Shown one piece after another: positions 40,391-50,578 of a stretch of DNA of 64,000 nucleotides (position 1 is the stretch's first letter; the number at the start of each line of letters is the position of its first letter). The translations under genes and the position numbers were made by a program. Source of the DNA: Acetobacteraceae bacterium (GTDB lineage Bacteria > Pseudomonadota > Alphaproteobacteria > Acetobacterales > Acetobacteraceae); the NCBI GenBank assembly GCA_039613835.1, contig CP154827.1:590501-654500 (forward strand), read 5' to 3'. The notes under the pieces were generated by a model, which searched no databases, was not told the origin of the DNA, and saw only the letters and a program-made list of their open reading frames with translations.

Positions 40391-41320
40391 CTAGCCCAGC
40401 AGGCGCTTTCTTACTTCTTCGACCGCAATTTCCGTGTCGTCAAGCGGGGAAACGCCCCAGGGGTGCCAATCCGGCATAAAGGGTCGGACGCGATCCAAAG
40501 CCGTCAGGCCTTGCACAAAAGCCGAAATCCGACGGGACCGTCCGGGCAGGGGGATGATCTGCACGGGCGCCTTCGTGGCCAACGCTTCCGAAATCATGGA
40601 CACGCTATCCGTCGTGACCGCGATCATATCCGCCGATGCCAACATGCCGAGATAAGGGTTATCGCCCTCGCCACGCCAGATATGGGCGTCAAGACCCTCA
40701 AGTTCTTTCTCTAAAGCGGCAAGAGCCTGCCTGTCGGTGCGGCGTGATGGCGTGATGGCGAGCGCGATATTCTGTTGCCGCACCATCTGTGCCAGGCTTT
40801 GGCCGATCAGGCGGCCGTCTTCATGCCCGAGACGGAAGCGCCCGTTTGACCCGCCAAGCATGACGCAGAGGAGGGGGCGGCCCGCCCGCTGCAAACGTAC
40901 CGCCCATGCAGCCCGCGCCGAGGCGAGGCGGTCGGACGTGACATTGTGCAGGGCGGTGCGGATGGAGATGACATTGGGCCCTGAAATGTTGTCGTGATGA
41001 TTGGCGATAATGAGGTCAAACTGACTGAAGCCCATGCGCGGATTTTGCACCTGGACGAGTTTCAGTCCCGTCTTCCGGCGAAGGGCCGCGCCCACCGCGC
41101 CGCCGCGCCCTCCGACACTGAGGAGCCATTGCGTCTCCGGTGCAAGTTGGATCGGCGCGGCCGCTTTAAGAGGGTCGGGGCAAAAGCGCGTTGGCAGGTG
41201 ACGCCACATACCTTCAAGCCGGACTGTTTGGAAACATGGTTCAACATCCAGCCGGTGCAGCAGGCCTTCAGCCTGCGCACGCATCCCGGCAAAATTTTCA
41301 CTTATAACCGCGACTGACAT
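40391..41320 (-). CDS. ELM1-like (mitochondrial fission ELM1 family) protein
   Basis: Resembles the ELM1/DUF1022 family, a GT-B-like fold found in alphaproteobacteria, some predicted to be glycosyltransferase-like. Visible features are SVGGRGGAVGAALRRKTG, LGGSNGRFRLGHED, SRRTDRQAL, WRGEGDNPYLGMLA, VTTDSVSMISEA and PVQIIPLPG. ATG 41320 with AAGAG upstream was chosen; the open frame extends to 41380. 309 residues. Biochemical role unknown; possibly envelope-related. Upstream partner of the 628-residue unknown protein and divergent from a helicase gene. Confidence 0.8.
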   Translation of the reverse strand: MSVAVISENFAGMRAQAEGLLHRLDVEPCFQTVRLEGMWRHLPTRFCPDPLKAAAPIQLAPETQWLLSVGGRGGAVGAALRRKTGLKLVQVQNPRMGFSQFDLIIANHHDNISGPNVISIRTALHNVTSDRLASARAAWAVRLQRAGRPLLCVMLGGSNGRFRLGHEDGRLIGQSLAQMVRQQNIALAITPSRRTDRQALAALEKELEGLDAHIWRGEGDNPYLGMLASADMIAVTTDSVSMISEALATKAPVQIIPLPGRSRRISAFVQGLTALDRVRPFMPDWHPWGVSPLDDTEIAVEEVRKRLLG

Positions 41321-41364
41321 GTTCGCTCTTTGCGCCAGACGCTCATTTTTGGCAAGAAGTGAAT

Positions 41365-42492
41365 ATGACGCCCGACACAAACATTGCAGATTTCCGTTTC
41401 GATGCCCGACTTTGCGCCGTCATGGCGCGTGAGGGTGTTGTGCATCCGAATGAGGTGCAGGTCAAAGCATGGCCGCATTTCCTCTCCGGGCGGGATGTTA
41501 TTCTGACGGCCCAGACAGGCTCGGGGAAGACCATCACCTATCTCGCCGCCTTATTACAAAGGCTCGTGACGCAAACCGCTGCCACCCCCTCCCCGGCACC
41601 TCAAGCGCTAATCCTGTCCCCGACAAGGGAGCTGGCGATGCAGATTGCCGGCATTTTGCGCAATCTGGCCCGCCCTTTCGGGATCTCATCGGTCATCGTG
41701 ATGGGAGGTGACGACCGCGCGCGACAGATCAGGAAGTTGGAAGGCGGGGCGCAGATCATGGTCGCCACACCGGGGAGGCTGCGCGACCTGCTGCATGATG
41801 GCGTTGTCACTTTGTCTCAGATCAGGACGCTGATTATTGATGAGGTCGATCGCCTTCTGGATGAGGGTTTCGCCGCGGATGTGTTGGAAATCGCGTCAAG
41901 CTGTGCCGATGAGGCGCAACTTATCATGTGTTCAGCAACGTTACCGGCGGCGCTCAAAGATCTGACACAACAAATACGCCTGAAAGGCTTCATACGGGTC
42001 GAGGTCAAGCCTGAAGCCGCCATGCCGCGTCAGATGCACCATCAACTCGCCTTTATCAGCGGTCAGGCAAAGTGCGATCTGCTTCTGGCAAGTCTCATAG
42101 CGCGCCGCGGGAGGTCCATCATCTTTGTCAATGTGAAGGCCGAGATCGATGCGGTGACGCGCTTTTTGCGTCAGGCGAGCCTCATGGCCGACATTCTGCA
42201 CGGGGATATGCGCCAGGCGGCGCGCACAAAAGCATTACGACATTTCAGTGAGGGGCGTGATCATATTCTCGTCACAACTGATGTCGCGGCGCGCGGACTG
42301 GATATTGATGATGTCGGGCTCGTGGTGAATTACGATTTTCCACCTAATGTCGAAAGTTACATCCACCGCGCGGGTCGCACGGCCCGGGCCGGGTCGCGCG
42401 GTCTCGCCGTCAGTTTCTGCGGGCCGGAAAAGCGGCACCTTGTGCGCGAGGTGGAAAAAGCAACGAAAATCCGGCTCAAAGTCATCGCCTGA
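41365..42492 (+). CDS. DEAD-box-type RNA helicase (motif II DEVD)
   Basis: ATP-dependent RNA helicase. Q-motif region (FDARLCAVMAREG...EVQVKAW), motif I AQTGSGKT, Ia PTRELA, Ib TPGRL, motif II DEVD (instead of DEAD), III SATLP, and C-terminal motifs including HRAGRTARAG. 375 residues from ATG 41365, with no C-terminal extension, close to a minimal RecA1-RecA2 core. The Val at motif II position 3 is compatible with ATPase activity in related DExD proteins. Substrate unknown (ribosome assembly or RNA turnover is typical). Confidence 0.88.
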   Translation: MTPDTNIADFRFDARLCAVMAREGVVHPNEVQVKAWPHFLSGRDVILTAQTGSGKTITYLAALLQRLVTQTAATPSPAPQALILSPTRELAMQIAGILRNLARPFGISSVIVMGGDDRARQIRKLEGGAQIMVATPGRLRDLLHDGVVTLSQIRTLIIDEVDRLLDEGFAADVLEIASSCADEAQLIMCSATLPAALKDLTQQIRLKGFIRVEVKPEAAMPRQMHHQLAFISGQAKCDLLLASLIARRGRSIIFVNVKAEIDAVTRFLRQASLMADILHGDMRQAARTKALRHFSEGRDHILVTTDVAARGLDIDDVGLVVNYDFPPNVESYIHRAGRTARAGSRGLAVSFCGPEKRHLVREVEKATKIRLKVIA

Positions 42493-42555
42493 AAAAGTGT
42501 GATCTCGACGTGACCCCAGGTCGGGCGGGCCAGGCACGCCGCCCGGATGCGCGCC

Positions 42556-43860
42556 TCAGGCAGAGGGATAAGCGCCCTTATAGATCGGGAAACGACGGCA
42601 GAGCGCCTTGACCTCCTCATGCACGCGGGATTCAAGGGTATCCTGCGATGCACTGCCATGTGCGGAGAGCACTTCATCAATCATACGTCCGATGTCTCGG
42701 AATTCCGCAACGCCAAACCCGCGTGAGGTTGCGGCCGGGCTGCCCAGGCGAATGCCGGAAGTGACAAAGGGTTTTTCAGGGTCAAAAGGCACGACGTTTT
42801 TATTGGCCGTCATGCCTGCCCTCTCTAAAGCAGATTCCGCCACTTTGCCGGTGACTTTCTTCGGGCGTAGATCCACGAGGGCGAGGTGACAATCCGTGCC
42901 ACCTGTCACAATATCAAAACCGCGTTTTTTCAGCTCATCCGCGAGCGCCTGCGCATTGGCCAGAACCGCCTGCTGATAAGACTTGAAGGCGGGTTGAAAC
43001 GCCTCACCAAATGCGACGGCCTTGGCGGCGATGACATGCATCAGCGGACCACCCTGAAGCCCGGGAAACACAGCGGAATTGATTTTTTTGGCGAGTTCCT
43101 CGTCATTTGTCAGCACGACACCGCCGCGCGGGCCGCGCAATGTTTTGTGTGTTGTGCTGGTCACGATGTGCGCATGGGGCACCGGATTGGGGAAGAGCCC
43201 AGCCGCGACCAGCCCTGCAAAATGTGCCATATCGACTATGAGGTAGGCGCCGACCTCATCCACGATCTGACGGAAATGCGCGAAGTCAATGACCCGCGGA
43301 TAGGCGGAGCCCCCGGCAATGATAATTTTGGGCTTATGCTTGTGCGCGAGACGCGTCACCTTCTCCATATCAATCCGCCCATCTTCAGCCCGCACGCCAT
43401 ATTGCACGGGCTTGAACCATTTGCCTGAATAATTCGGTGCGGCGCCATGCGTCAGATGCCCCCCGGTGGCCAGGCTCATCCCCATGATGGTGTCACCGGG
43501 TGCGGCCATGGCCATGAAGGCGGCCATATTGGCATTAGCGCCGGAATGTGGCTGCACATTGGCAAATTTCGCACCGAAGATCCGGGTCAGCCGGTCAATC
43601 GCGAGTGTCTCGACCTTATCAACTTCGACGCAGCCACCATAATAGCGTTTTCCCGACAAACCTTCTGCATACTTATTGGTGAGGACGGAGCCCTGACTCT
43701 CCAGCACGGCGAGGGAGACAATGTTTTCCGAAGCGATCAGTTCAATCCCGTCCTGCTGACGCACAAGCTCCTGATGGAGGATATCCGCGACTTCTCTGTC
43801 GGATTGGGCAAGATTGCCTAAATAAAATTTTGAAAGATCAGGATGCGCGGCGGAACACAT
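42556..43860 (-). CDS. glyA: Serine hydroxymethyltransferase
   Basis: PLP enzyme interconverting serine and glycine with formation of 5,10-methylene-THF, the main one-carbon source for the purine and thymidylate pathways also present in the window. The PLP-lysine is in [14 protein letters not shown]; other landmarks are [19 protein letters not shown] and SGIRLGSPA. 434 residues, normal. Convergent with the helicase and divergent from the second APC permease. Confidence 0.96.
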   Translation of the reverse strand: MCSAAHPDLSKFYLGNLAQSDREVADILHQELVRQQDGIELIASENIVSLAVLESQGSVLTNKYAEGLSGKRYYGGCVEVDKVETLAIDRLTRIFGAKFANVQPHSGANANMAAFMAMAAPGDTIMGMSLATGGHLTHGAAPNYSGKWFKPVQYGVRAEDGRIDMEKVTRLAHKHKPKIIIAGGSAYPRVIDFAHFRQIVDEVGAYLIVDMAHFAGLVAAGLFPNPVPHAHIVTSTTHKTLRGPRGGVVLTNDEELAKKINSAVFPGLQGGPLMHVIAAKAVAFGEAFQPAFKSYQQAVLANAQALADELKKRGFDIVTGGTDCHLALVDLRPKKVTGKVAESALERAGMTANKNVVPFDPEKPFVTSGIRLGSPAATSRGFGVAEFRDIGRMIDEVLSAHGSASQDTLESRVHEEVKALCRRFPIYKGAYPSA

Positions 43861-43981
43861 AAGAATTTTCCCTCATCAGAGCGCTTGAAAATGATGGCGT
43901 TATGGACTTTGACTTCATATCCCATATTATGAGTCATCGCCATCCTGACGAGACGGGATGGCGTTCGTTAAGGATAGTTTT

Positions 43982-45448
43982 ATGCCCGTTAAGGCGAAAT
44001 CGTTACTGCGCCGTAAATCGATCGACCAGGATATCTACGATTCGCGTCACTCTGCAATGCATCGCGTCATCGGCCCGTCCGGCCTGATCGCGCTGGGTGT
44101 GGGCACGATTGTGGGCGCTGGTCTCTTTTCCCTGACAGGTGTCGCAGCGGGACAACATGCGGGCCCTGCCGTGGTTCTCTCATTTCTGATCGCGTCCTTC
44201 GCCTGCGCGCTGGTCGGGTTATGTTATGCGGAATTGGCGAGCATGATCCCGAGTGCGGGTTCAGCCTATTCCTATACGTACGCGACCCTCGGTGAGCTGA
44301 TTGCGTGGATTATCGGCTGGGATCTGATCCTGGAATATACAGTCGGCGGCGCGACCGTGTCCGTCAGTTGGTCGAGTTATTTTGCCTCGCTCGTGCATCA
44401 ATGGGGCATCTCCATTGACCCGCGCCTTCTGACCTCGCCTTTTCTGATGACAAAACTGGCGGACGGGACATCTGTCCATGGTTGGGTCAACCTGCCCGCG
44501 ATCATTGCCCTCACCCTCATCAGCCTCCTTCTTGTCCGCGGTATATCGGGCTCGCTGCTTTTCAATAATTTTGTCGTGTTTCTTAAAATCGGCGTGATTG
44601 TTTTGCTCGTCATTTTCTGTGCCCCGCACGTCAATTTTGCGAACTTCCGTCCCTTCCTGCCTGAAAATGACGGTCACTTCGGGAATTTTGGTTTCTCGGG
44701 CGTGTTGCAGGCCTCCGGGATGATGTTCTTCGCTTATCTCGGCTTCGACATCATCGCCACGACCGCGCAGGAAACACGCGATCCTGAAAAAACCATGCCG
44801 ATCGGGATTCTCGGCAGTTTGATTGTCTGCACGATCCTCTTTGTTGTTTTCGCCTTTGTGCTTACAGGGGTCATTAATTACAAATTATTGGCCGGTGATG
44901 CCAGCCCGGTAGCGACCGCGATCGACGTCACCCATCTCGACTGGTTGCAGACTGTCGTGAAAATCAGCCTCCTCTTCGGTTACGCGGCAACGCTGATCGG
45001 CGTCATGCTCGGCCAGGCCCGCGTCTTTTATGCGATGAGTCGTGATGGGCTTCTGCCAAAAGAGGTCGGGTATGTCAGTCCCAAAACAGGCGCGCCCGTC
45101 ATGGGGCATGTCATTACATGGCTGCTGGCGGCGTTTCTTGCCGCGCTCTTCCCCATTTGGGTGCTTGGGGTGATGGTGTCGATTGGCACGCTTTTTGCGT
45201 TTGTTCTGGTCTGTGCCGGTGTGATCTATCTGCGTATCCATGAGCCCCATCGCCCCCGGGCCTTCACCGTGCCGGGCAGGCTTACTGTGCCGATACTGGG
45301 TATAATCGTCTGTGTCGGTATGATCGTCACGCTTGACATCATGACCTGGCTTCGTCTGGCAGTATGGCTTGCACTCGGTATACTCGTCTATGTTCTCTAT
45401 GGTCGACGGCATAGCCGTCTGGCCAATGCGCGCCTCCGGGAGGATTAA
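43982..45448 (+). CDS. APC-superfamily amino acid permease
   Basis: Second amino acid transporter of the cationic/YfnA type, about 12 membrane segments: GVGTIVGAGLFSLTG (helix 1), FFAYLGFDIIATTAQETRDP and RVFYAMSRDGLLP. ATG 43982 (MPVKAKSLLRRK) was chosen because AAGGA lies 7 nt upstream; ATG 43958 is an alternative. 488 residues. It is 5 bp upstream of hemB, whose Shine-Dalgarno lies inside this gene, so the two are likely an operon. Paralogous to the permease at 36092. Confidence 0.9.
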   Translation: MPVKAKSLLRRKSIDQDIYDSRHSAMHRVIGPSGLIALGVGTIVGAGLFSLTGVAAGQHAGPAVVLSFLIASFACALVGLCYAELASMIPSAGSAYSYTYATLGELIAWIIGWDLILEYTVGGATVSVSWSSYFASLVHQWGISIDPRLLTSPFLMTKLADGTSVHGWVNLPAIIALTLISLLLVRGISGSLLFNNFVVFLKIGVIVLLVIFCAPHVNFANFRPFLPENDGHFGNFGFSGVLQASGMMFFAYLGFDIIATTAQETRDPEKTMPIGILGSLIVCTILFVVFAFVLTGVINYKLLAGDASPVATAIDVTHLDWLQTVVKISLLFGYAATLIGVMLGQARVFYAMSRDGLLPKEVGYVSPKTGAPVMGHVITWLLAAFLAALFPIWVLGVMVSIGTLFAFVLVCAGVIYLRIHEPHRPRAFTVPGRLTVPILGIIVCVGMIVTLDIMTWLRLAVWLALGILVYVLYGRRHSRLANARLRED

Positions 45449-45453
45449 ACGCG

Positions 45454-46443
45454 ATGGCTTTCCCCGCGACCCGGATGCGACGGAACCGCGTCGATGATTT
45501 TACGCGACGCCTTGTGCGCGAGACATGTTTGACGGTGGATCATCTGATCTGGCCGATCTTCGTCTGTGACGGGCAAAATCAGCATTTCGCCATCAAGGCG
45601 ATGCCCGGTGTCACGCGCGTCAGTGTGGATCGCCTGAAGGGACATCTTGCTGAAGCGGTCGAATTGGGCATCCCGGCGATCGCAATTTTCCCCGTGACGC
45701 CGGATCATCTGCGTGATGAGTCGGGTCGTGAGGCTCTGAATCCGGAAAGTCTGATCTGCCGCGCCGCGCGAGAAATCAAGAAACATTACCCGCAGCTCGG
45801 CATAATCGGTGACGTCGCGCTCGACCCTTATACAGATCACGGCCATGACGGCCTTATATCCGGTGATGAGATCGTGAATGACGCGACGCTTAAGGTTCTG
45901 GCGCGGCAGGCTGTCAATCAGGCCCGGGCTGGCATCGACATCATCGCGCCGTCAGACATGATGGATGGACGGGTGGGAACGATCCGGCGCGCCCTTGATC
46001 AAGAGGGTTTTCAAAACACCCGCATTATGTCCTACGCCGCAAAATATGCCAGCGCCTTTTACGGTCCGTTCCGGGAAGCGGTGCAATCCGGCGGCCGTCT
46101 GAAAGAGGATAAGAAGACCTATCAGATGGACCCGTCCAATACGGACGAAGCCTTGAGGGAGGTTGCTCTCGACTTTGAAGAAGGCGCGGATATGGTGATG
46201 GTTAAACCCGGTATGCCGTATCTCGATATTATCCATCGTGTCCGCACCGCATTCAAAGTGCCGCTTTTCGCCTATCAGGTCTCAGGCGAGTACGCGATGC
46301 TGGCAAATGCCTTCGAAGCTGGTCTGCTGGATCGGGAAAAAACAATCCTGGAAAGTCTGATCGCTTTTCGTCGCGCGGGGTGTCACGGCGTGCTGACATA
46401 CTTCGCGGTTGAAGCAGCGCGGATTTTGCAGCAGCAAAAGTAA
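45454..46443 (+). CDS. hemB: Delta-aminolevulinic acid dehydratase (porphobilinogen synthase)
   Basis: Condenses two 5-aminolevulinate molecules to porphobilinogen in heme synthesis. The Schiff-base Lys residues are in SYAAKYASAFYGPF and VKPGMPYLD. The metal-site region reads DVALDPYTDHGHDG, without the zinc Cys triad, as in Mg-type alphaproteobacterial enzymes. 329 residues. GGGAGGATT precedes the ATG. The yraN remnant follows immediately. Confidence 0.96.
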   Translation: MAFPATRMRRNRVDDFTRRLVRETCLTVDHLIWPIFVCDGQNQHFAIKAMPGVTRVSVDRLKGHLAEAVELGIPAIAIFPVTPDHLRDESGREALNPESLICRAAREIKKHYPQLGIIGDVALDPYTDHGHDGLISGDEIVNDATLKVLARQAVNQARAGIDIIAPSDMMDGRVGTIRRALDQEGFQNTRIMSYAAKYASAFYGPFREAVQSGGRLKEDKKTYQMDPSNTDEALREVALDFEEGADMVMVKPGMPYLDIIHRVRTAFKVPLFAYQVSGEYAMLANAFEAGLLDREKTILESLIAFRRAGCHGVLTYFAVEAARILQQQK

Positions 46444-46445
46444 CG

Positions 46446-46787
46446 TTGCACCGAGCGCTGCGTGGTGCTGATGCCTACCGGCGTGGCCTCGCGGCGGAAA
46501 ATCGCGTCGCACGCCTGTTTTAAGAAGAAGACTGCGATATTCTTGCACGGCGTCAACGCACACCATTTGGTGAAATTGACCTGATTGTCGCCGATCCGCA
46601 ACACCTCGTTTTCGTCGAGATCAAAGCGCGTCACCGCCTGACTGACGCTGCACAGAGCCTCTCAACCCGCCAGGCACAACGCATCCTCCAGGCCGCGACA
46701 TTCTGCCTCGAAACGCAACCATTTTGCGGCCGTAACCACGCTTGCGATGCCGCGTCGTGTGCACGACAGGACGTGGGGGGGCGGTGA
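46446..46787 (+). pseudogene. yraN: YraN family (UPF0102) protein, broken
   Basis: Predicted nuclease-fold protein of unknown role. TTG 46446, just after hemB, gives LHRALRGADAYRRGLAAENR, typical for the family. An in-frame TAA at 46521-46523 interrupts ARLF-stop-EEDCDILARRQRT; the conserved core PFGEIDLIVAD and VFVEIKARHR continues in the same frame. The usual C-terminus (a strand with FDV and a final hydrophobic segment) is not recognisable, and a G7 run lies near 46776-46782, so a second lesion is likely. Non-functional in this sequence. Confidence 0.8.
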
Positions 46788-46917
46788 GCGTCGCAAGTGT
46801 CAGGCGACTGGCTTCAACGTTTGAGATCGTCCAGCCGGAAGCTTTTGACGTCGAAGGGGAAAGCACAAGCCCAACAGCAAAAAATCCCGTCGATAAGATT
46901 GAAGCGAAACGTCGCAT
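46621..46917 (-). CDS. Possible small exported basic protein, overlapping the yraN remnant
   Basis: ATG 46917 (GGGGAAAG upstream) gives MRRFASILSTGFFAVGLVLS, a convincing signal peptide, then SPSTSKASGWTIS and a basic region (TTRHRKRGYGRKMVAFRGRM). The second half is antisense to the conserved core of yraN, so the true end may be earlier or the ORF may be shifted. No family recognised. Only the N-terminal 60 or so codons look coding. Confidence 0.35.
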   Translation of the reverse strand: MRRFASILSTGFFAVGLVLSPSTSKASGWTISNVEASRLTLATLTAPPRPVVHTTRHRKRGYGRKMVAFRGRMSRPGGCVVPGGLRGSVQRQSGGDAL

Positions 46918-47057
46918 GTCTTTCCCCATCCGATGAAACTGGAAGCTTTACGCTAAACCACGGCATTAAGTTCAGTTTTGCAAGTAAAAACCTGCTTCAT
47001 CTAAGGATTTTTCTTGATCGCGCGGCGGCGCGCCCGGTTAGAAGCTGGGGCACGCCA

Positions 47058-47402
47058 TCACGGATGATCAGGCCTTCGCGCGCTCGATTTTTTCTCATCC
47101 AGCAGGGAGTCAAGCTCACCATTTTGATACATATCGACGACGATGTCGCATCCGCCAACAAACTCGCCCTTAATGTAAAGTTGCGGAATTGTCGGCCATT
47201 GGGAAAAGGCTTTAATGCCTTCACGGATTTCAGCATCCTCAAGGACGTTGACCGTCTGATATTCAACACCCATACGATTTAATACTTGCACAACGCGCGC
47301 AGAAAACCCGCATTGAGGAAATAATTTCTCCCCTTTCATGAATAATATGACGGGATGCGTGTCGATTTCGCGCTGGATGCGCTGAAAAATGTCCTGAGAC
47401 AT
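47058..47402 (-). CDS. grxD: Monothiol glutaredoxin, CGFS type
   Basis: Grx4/Grx5-type protein that carries [2Fe-2S] clusters together with BolA proteins. The CGFS motif is in [30 protein letters not shown] binds glutathione. ATG 47402 ([13 protein letters not shown]) matches the family. 114 residues; the last ten ([10 protein letters not shown]) are atypical but plausible. It lies 43 bp downstream of bolA, its known functional partner, in the purine operon. Intact. Confidence 0.94.
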   Translation of the reverse strand: MSQDIFQRIQREIDTHPVILFMKGEKLFPQCGFSARVVQVLNRMGVEYQTVNVLEDAEIREGIKAFSQWPTIPQLYIKGEFVGGCDIVVDMYQNGELDSLLDEKKSSARRPDHP

Positions 47403-47445
47403 AGCGGATTTCTCCTTAAATAAGGGTCTTGCGCGACGACGCGCG

Positions 47446-47685
47446 TCAAGGCGTTTCAGTTTTGAGTGCAAGTGCGTGGAGGGTTGACCTCATTTTCCCG
47501 CCGAGAGCCTCGTAGACAAGTTGGTGCTGTCTCACGCGATTCAAGCCCTCGAACGCTTTACTGACAACGCGACAGGCATAATGGTCGCCATCCCCGGCGA
47601 GATCGGTGATTTCCACCACCGCATCGGGGAGCGCTTCCAGGATATGCGCGCGGATTTCTTCCTCCTGCATGGCCATCTGCGTCAT
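47446..47685 (-). CDS. bolA: BolA/IbaG family protein
   Basis: Small Fe-S-trafficking partner of CGFS glutaredoxins. The 79-residue protein has the family core [34 protein letters not shown], shown here only in part, with the conserved His residues and helix-turn-helix-like C-terminal half. Its ATG overlaps the purL stop by 4 nt (ATGA). Next gene downstream is grxD, consistent with a BolA-Grx pair. Confidence 0.92.
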   Translation of the reverse strand: MTQMAMQEEEIRAHILEALPDAVVEITDLAGDGDHYACRVVSKAFEGLNRVRQHQLVYEALGGKMRSTLHALALKTETP

Positions 47686-49880
47686 TGCTCCATCAAATTG
47701 GGGAAGAACGCGGCGTTGACTTCCCTCAGGCGATCAGCTGAAAGCGAGATGCCTTCAGCCAGGGTGAGATGCGTGCCGCCACTGCGCCCAAGGCGGCGCA
47801 CGGGGACATGGGCGGCTTCAGCGCGGGCGATAAACGCGACCGCATCAGGGGCCGCAACGACATAGGCGGCTTGATCCTCCCCGAAATAGAAAGCGTGCGG
47901 TGCCATATTCGATGGCGGATGCTCCACGACGCAACCGACGCCGCTCGCCATCACCATTTCCGCCAGTGCAATCAGAAGGCCACCATCTGAGACATCGTGG
48001 CAAGCAGAAATTTCCCCAGATAAAATCCTTTCACGGACGAAATCACCATTGCGACGCTCTGCCACGAGGTCAATAACCGGAGGCGCGCCGTCCTCTCGCC
48101 CACATATCTCCCGCAACCAGAGTGACTGACCGAGATCGCCCCGGCTTTCACCGACAAGGACAAGCTCCGCTTCATCGGGCATCGCGTAACCGACGGACCG
48201 GTCAATATCTGCAATGACGCCAATCGCCCCGATCGCCGGTGTTGGCAGGATTGGCACGCGCAGCCCACTCGGGTGCGTCGTCTGGTTATAAAGCGACACA
48301 TTACCACTGACGACGGGGAAATCAAGCGCGGTGCAGGCTTCCTTGATACCGGCAACGGCATCGGCAAATTGCCCCATGATTTCCGGCACTTCAGGATTGC
48401 CGAAATTGAGATTATCCGTCACCGCGAGGGGTTGCGCCCCGGTTGCAGTGATGTTGCGCCACGCTTCAACCACGGCCTGTGCGCCGCCCGTTTTGGCATC
48501 GGCCTGGCAGTAACGCGGCGTGCAATCCATCGTCATGGCAAGTCCTTTGGACGTGCCTTCAATTCGGATTACCGCGGCATCGGCCGTGCCGGGGCGTCGC
48601 TTTGTCTGGCCGCCAACGCCGCTATCATATTGATTCCAGATCCAGGCGCGGGAGGCCAGGTCCGGGCAGGCCAGAAGATGCAGCAGGGCGTGCTCCACCC
48701 CTTCCGGGTCTCTCACCCCGCCGAGACGTGCTGGCGGTTTGCCGCTGATGAGGGGACGATGATAAAGAGGTGCTTCATCCGCAAGGGGCGCCAGCGGGAT
48801 ATCCGCCTCGACCTGTCCCTTATGCCGGATGGTGATGCGTCCCGTATCTGTCAGCACACCGATAATTGAAAAATCGAGCTCCCATTTTTCAAAAATCGCG
48901 CGGGCAACGTCCGTCCGCTCCGGCTTGAGGACCATCAACATGCGCTCCTGACTTTCGGAGAGCATCATTTCATAGGCGGTCATTCCGGTCTTGCGTTGCG
49001 GCACCTGGTCGAGATCCAGCTCAATCCCGACACGTCCCTTCCCCGCCATTTCAACGGCGGAAGATGTCAGCCCTGCAGCCCCCATATCCTGGATGGCCAC
49101 GATGGCGTCTGTTGCCATGAGTTCGAGACAGGCTTCAATCAGCAGCTTCTCGGTAAAAGGATCCCCAACCTGCACCGTGGCCCGCTTTTTGAGAACGTGC
49201 TCATCAAATTCGGCTGACGACATGGTCGCGCCATGGATGCCGTCTCGCCCCGTTTTGGAGCCGACATAAACGACCGGGTTCCCGACCCCGGCTGCCGCGG
49301 AAAGGAAGATCCGATCCTGCGCCGCGATGCCTACTGTCATCGCATTGACGAGCGGATTACTGTTGTAGGAAGGATGGAAATTGACTTCCCCGCCCACCGT
49401 TGCGACACCGACGCAATTTCCGTAACCCCCGATACCGCGCACGACACCATCAATGACATGGCGTGTAACGGGCAGGGATGGATCACCGAAGCGCAAGGCG
49501 TTGAGATTGGCGACCGGGCGCGCACCCATCGTGAAAACGTCGCGCAATATGCCGCCGACCCCGGTGGCCGCACCTTGATAAGGTTCTATGAATGAGGGGT
49601 GGTTGTGGCTTTCCATTTTGAAAACCGCTGCCAGCCCGTCCCCGATATCCACGACACCCGCATTTTCCCCTGGGCCGTGAATGACCCAGGGCGCTTTTGT
49701 TGGCAATGTTTTCAGGTGGGCGAGAGACGACTTATAGGAGCAATGCTCTGACCACATGACGGAAAAAATGCCGAGTTCGGTCAGGCTGGGCATCCGCCCC
49801 ATAATATCGAGGAGTTTTTGATATTCGACATCTGTCAGGCCGAAACGCTGCGCGAGTGCAGCGTCAACGTTAGCGGTCAT
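47682..49880 (-). CDS. purL: Phosphoribosylformylglycinamidine synthase subunit PurL
   Basis: Synthetase subunit of the FGAM synthase complex in de novo purine synthesis. At 732 residues it is the small form that works with separate PurS and PurQ, both encoded upstream. Landmarks: [39 protein letters not shown] (each within a long conserved run) and the catalytic His/Asp-rich ATP site in [20 protein letters not shown] overlaps with purQ and bolA. Intact. Confidence 0.96.
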   Translation of the reverse strand: MTANVDAALAQRFGLTDVEYQKLLDIMGRMPSLTELGIFSVMWSEHCSYKSSLAHLKTLPTKAPWVIHGPGENAGVVDIGDGLAAVFKMESHNHPSFIEPYQGAATGVGGILRDVFTMGARPVANLNALRFGDPSLPVTRHVIDGVVRGIGGYGNCVGVATVGGEVNFHPSYNSNPLVNAMTVGIAAQDRIFLSAAAGVGNPVVYVGSKTGRDGIHGATMSSAEFDEHVLKKRATVQVGDPFTEKLLIEACLELMATDAIVAIQDMGAAGLTSSAVEMAGKGRVGIELDLDQVPQRKTGMTAYEMMLSESQERMLMVLKPERTDVARAIFEKWELDFSIIGVLTDTGRITIRHKGQVEADIPLAPLADEAPLYHRPLISGKPPARLGGVRDPEGVEHALLHLLACPDLASRAWIWNQYDSGVGGQTKRRPGTADAAVIRIEGTSKGLAMTMDCTPRYCQADAKTGGAQAVVEAWRNITATGAQPLAVTDNLNFGNPEVPEIMGQFADAVAGIKEACTALDFPVVSGNVSLYNQTTHPSGLRVPILPTPAIGAIGVIADIDRSVGYAMPDEAELVLVGESRGDLGQSLWLREICGREDGAPPVIDLVAERRNGDFVRERILSGEISACHDVSDGGLLIALAEMVMASGVGCVVEHPPSNMAPHAFYFGEDQAAYVVAAPDAVAFIARAEAAHVPVRRLGRSGGTHLTLAEGISLSADRLREVNAAFFPNLMEQ

Positions 49881-50578
49881 TTAACCAAGCTTTCAACGAG
49901 ACTGGTAAAAAGCGGAACCCCATCTGTCGGGCCAAGCTGCGGGTCAACCATATTTTCCGGGTGCGGCATTAATCCGCAGACCCGGCTATTCTCACTTAAA
50001 ATCCCCGCAATCGCGCGTGTACTGCCATTCGGGTTCGCGATGAGGCACGTCTCATCAAGGGTGCCATCTGCCTTTGCGTATCGGAACGCGACCCGCCCCT
50101 CGCCTTCAAGCGCGTCAAGCTCGGAGGGTGACGCGGTGTAATTGCCATCCCCATGCGCAAGCGGGGCGCGGAAAACATCGCCGCTTCTCCATCCTGCGGT
50201 GAAAGCTGACTGGTTATTTTCAACGCGAAGATAGGCATCCTGCGAGAGGAAGCGCATTCCGGCATTGCGCAGCAGCGCACCGGGTAGGATATGCGCCTCC
50301 GTCAGAATCTGGAAACCATTGCACACGCCAAGCACGTACCCGCCCCGTGACGCGAAGTCCCGCACCTCACGCATGATAGGTGCATGGGCCCCCATCGCGC
50401 CGGAGCGAAGATAATCCCCGAAGCTGAAACCACCGGGGATGACGATGAAGTCCAGAGAGGGCAGCACGTTGTCACGATGCCACAAAATCTGCGGCGCCTG
50501 TCCCGAGACGATTTGCAGCGCCTGGGCCATGTCCCGCTCCCGGTTCGTGCCGGGAAAAAGAACAATACCTGCCTTCAT
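49877..50578 (-). CDS. purQ: Phosphoribosylformylglycinamidine synthase subunit PurQ
   Basis: Class I glutamine amidotransferase that supplies ammonia to PurL. The nucleophile Cys is in [10 protein letters not shown]; the catalytic His/Glu near GLMPHPENM. Start [16 protein letters not shown] is typical. 233 residues. The ATG overlaps the stop of the upstream Rap1a/Tai-like gene by one base (TAATG), and its end overlaps purL by 4 nt. Confidence 0.95.
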   Translation of the reverse strand: MKAGIVLFPGTNRERDMAQALQIVSGQAPQILWHRDNVLPSLDFIVIPGGFSFGDYLRSGAMGAHAPIMREVRDFASRGGYVLGVCNGFQILTEAHILPGALLRNAGMRFLSQDAYLRVENNQSAFTAGWRSGDVFRAPLAHGDGNYTASPSELDALEGEGRVAFRYAKADGTLDETCLIANPNGSTRAIAGILSENSRVCGLMPHPENMVDPQLGPTDGVPLFTSLVESLVK

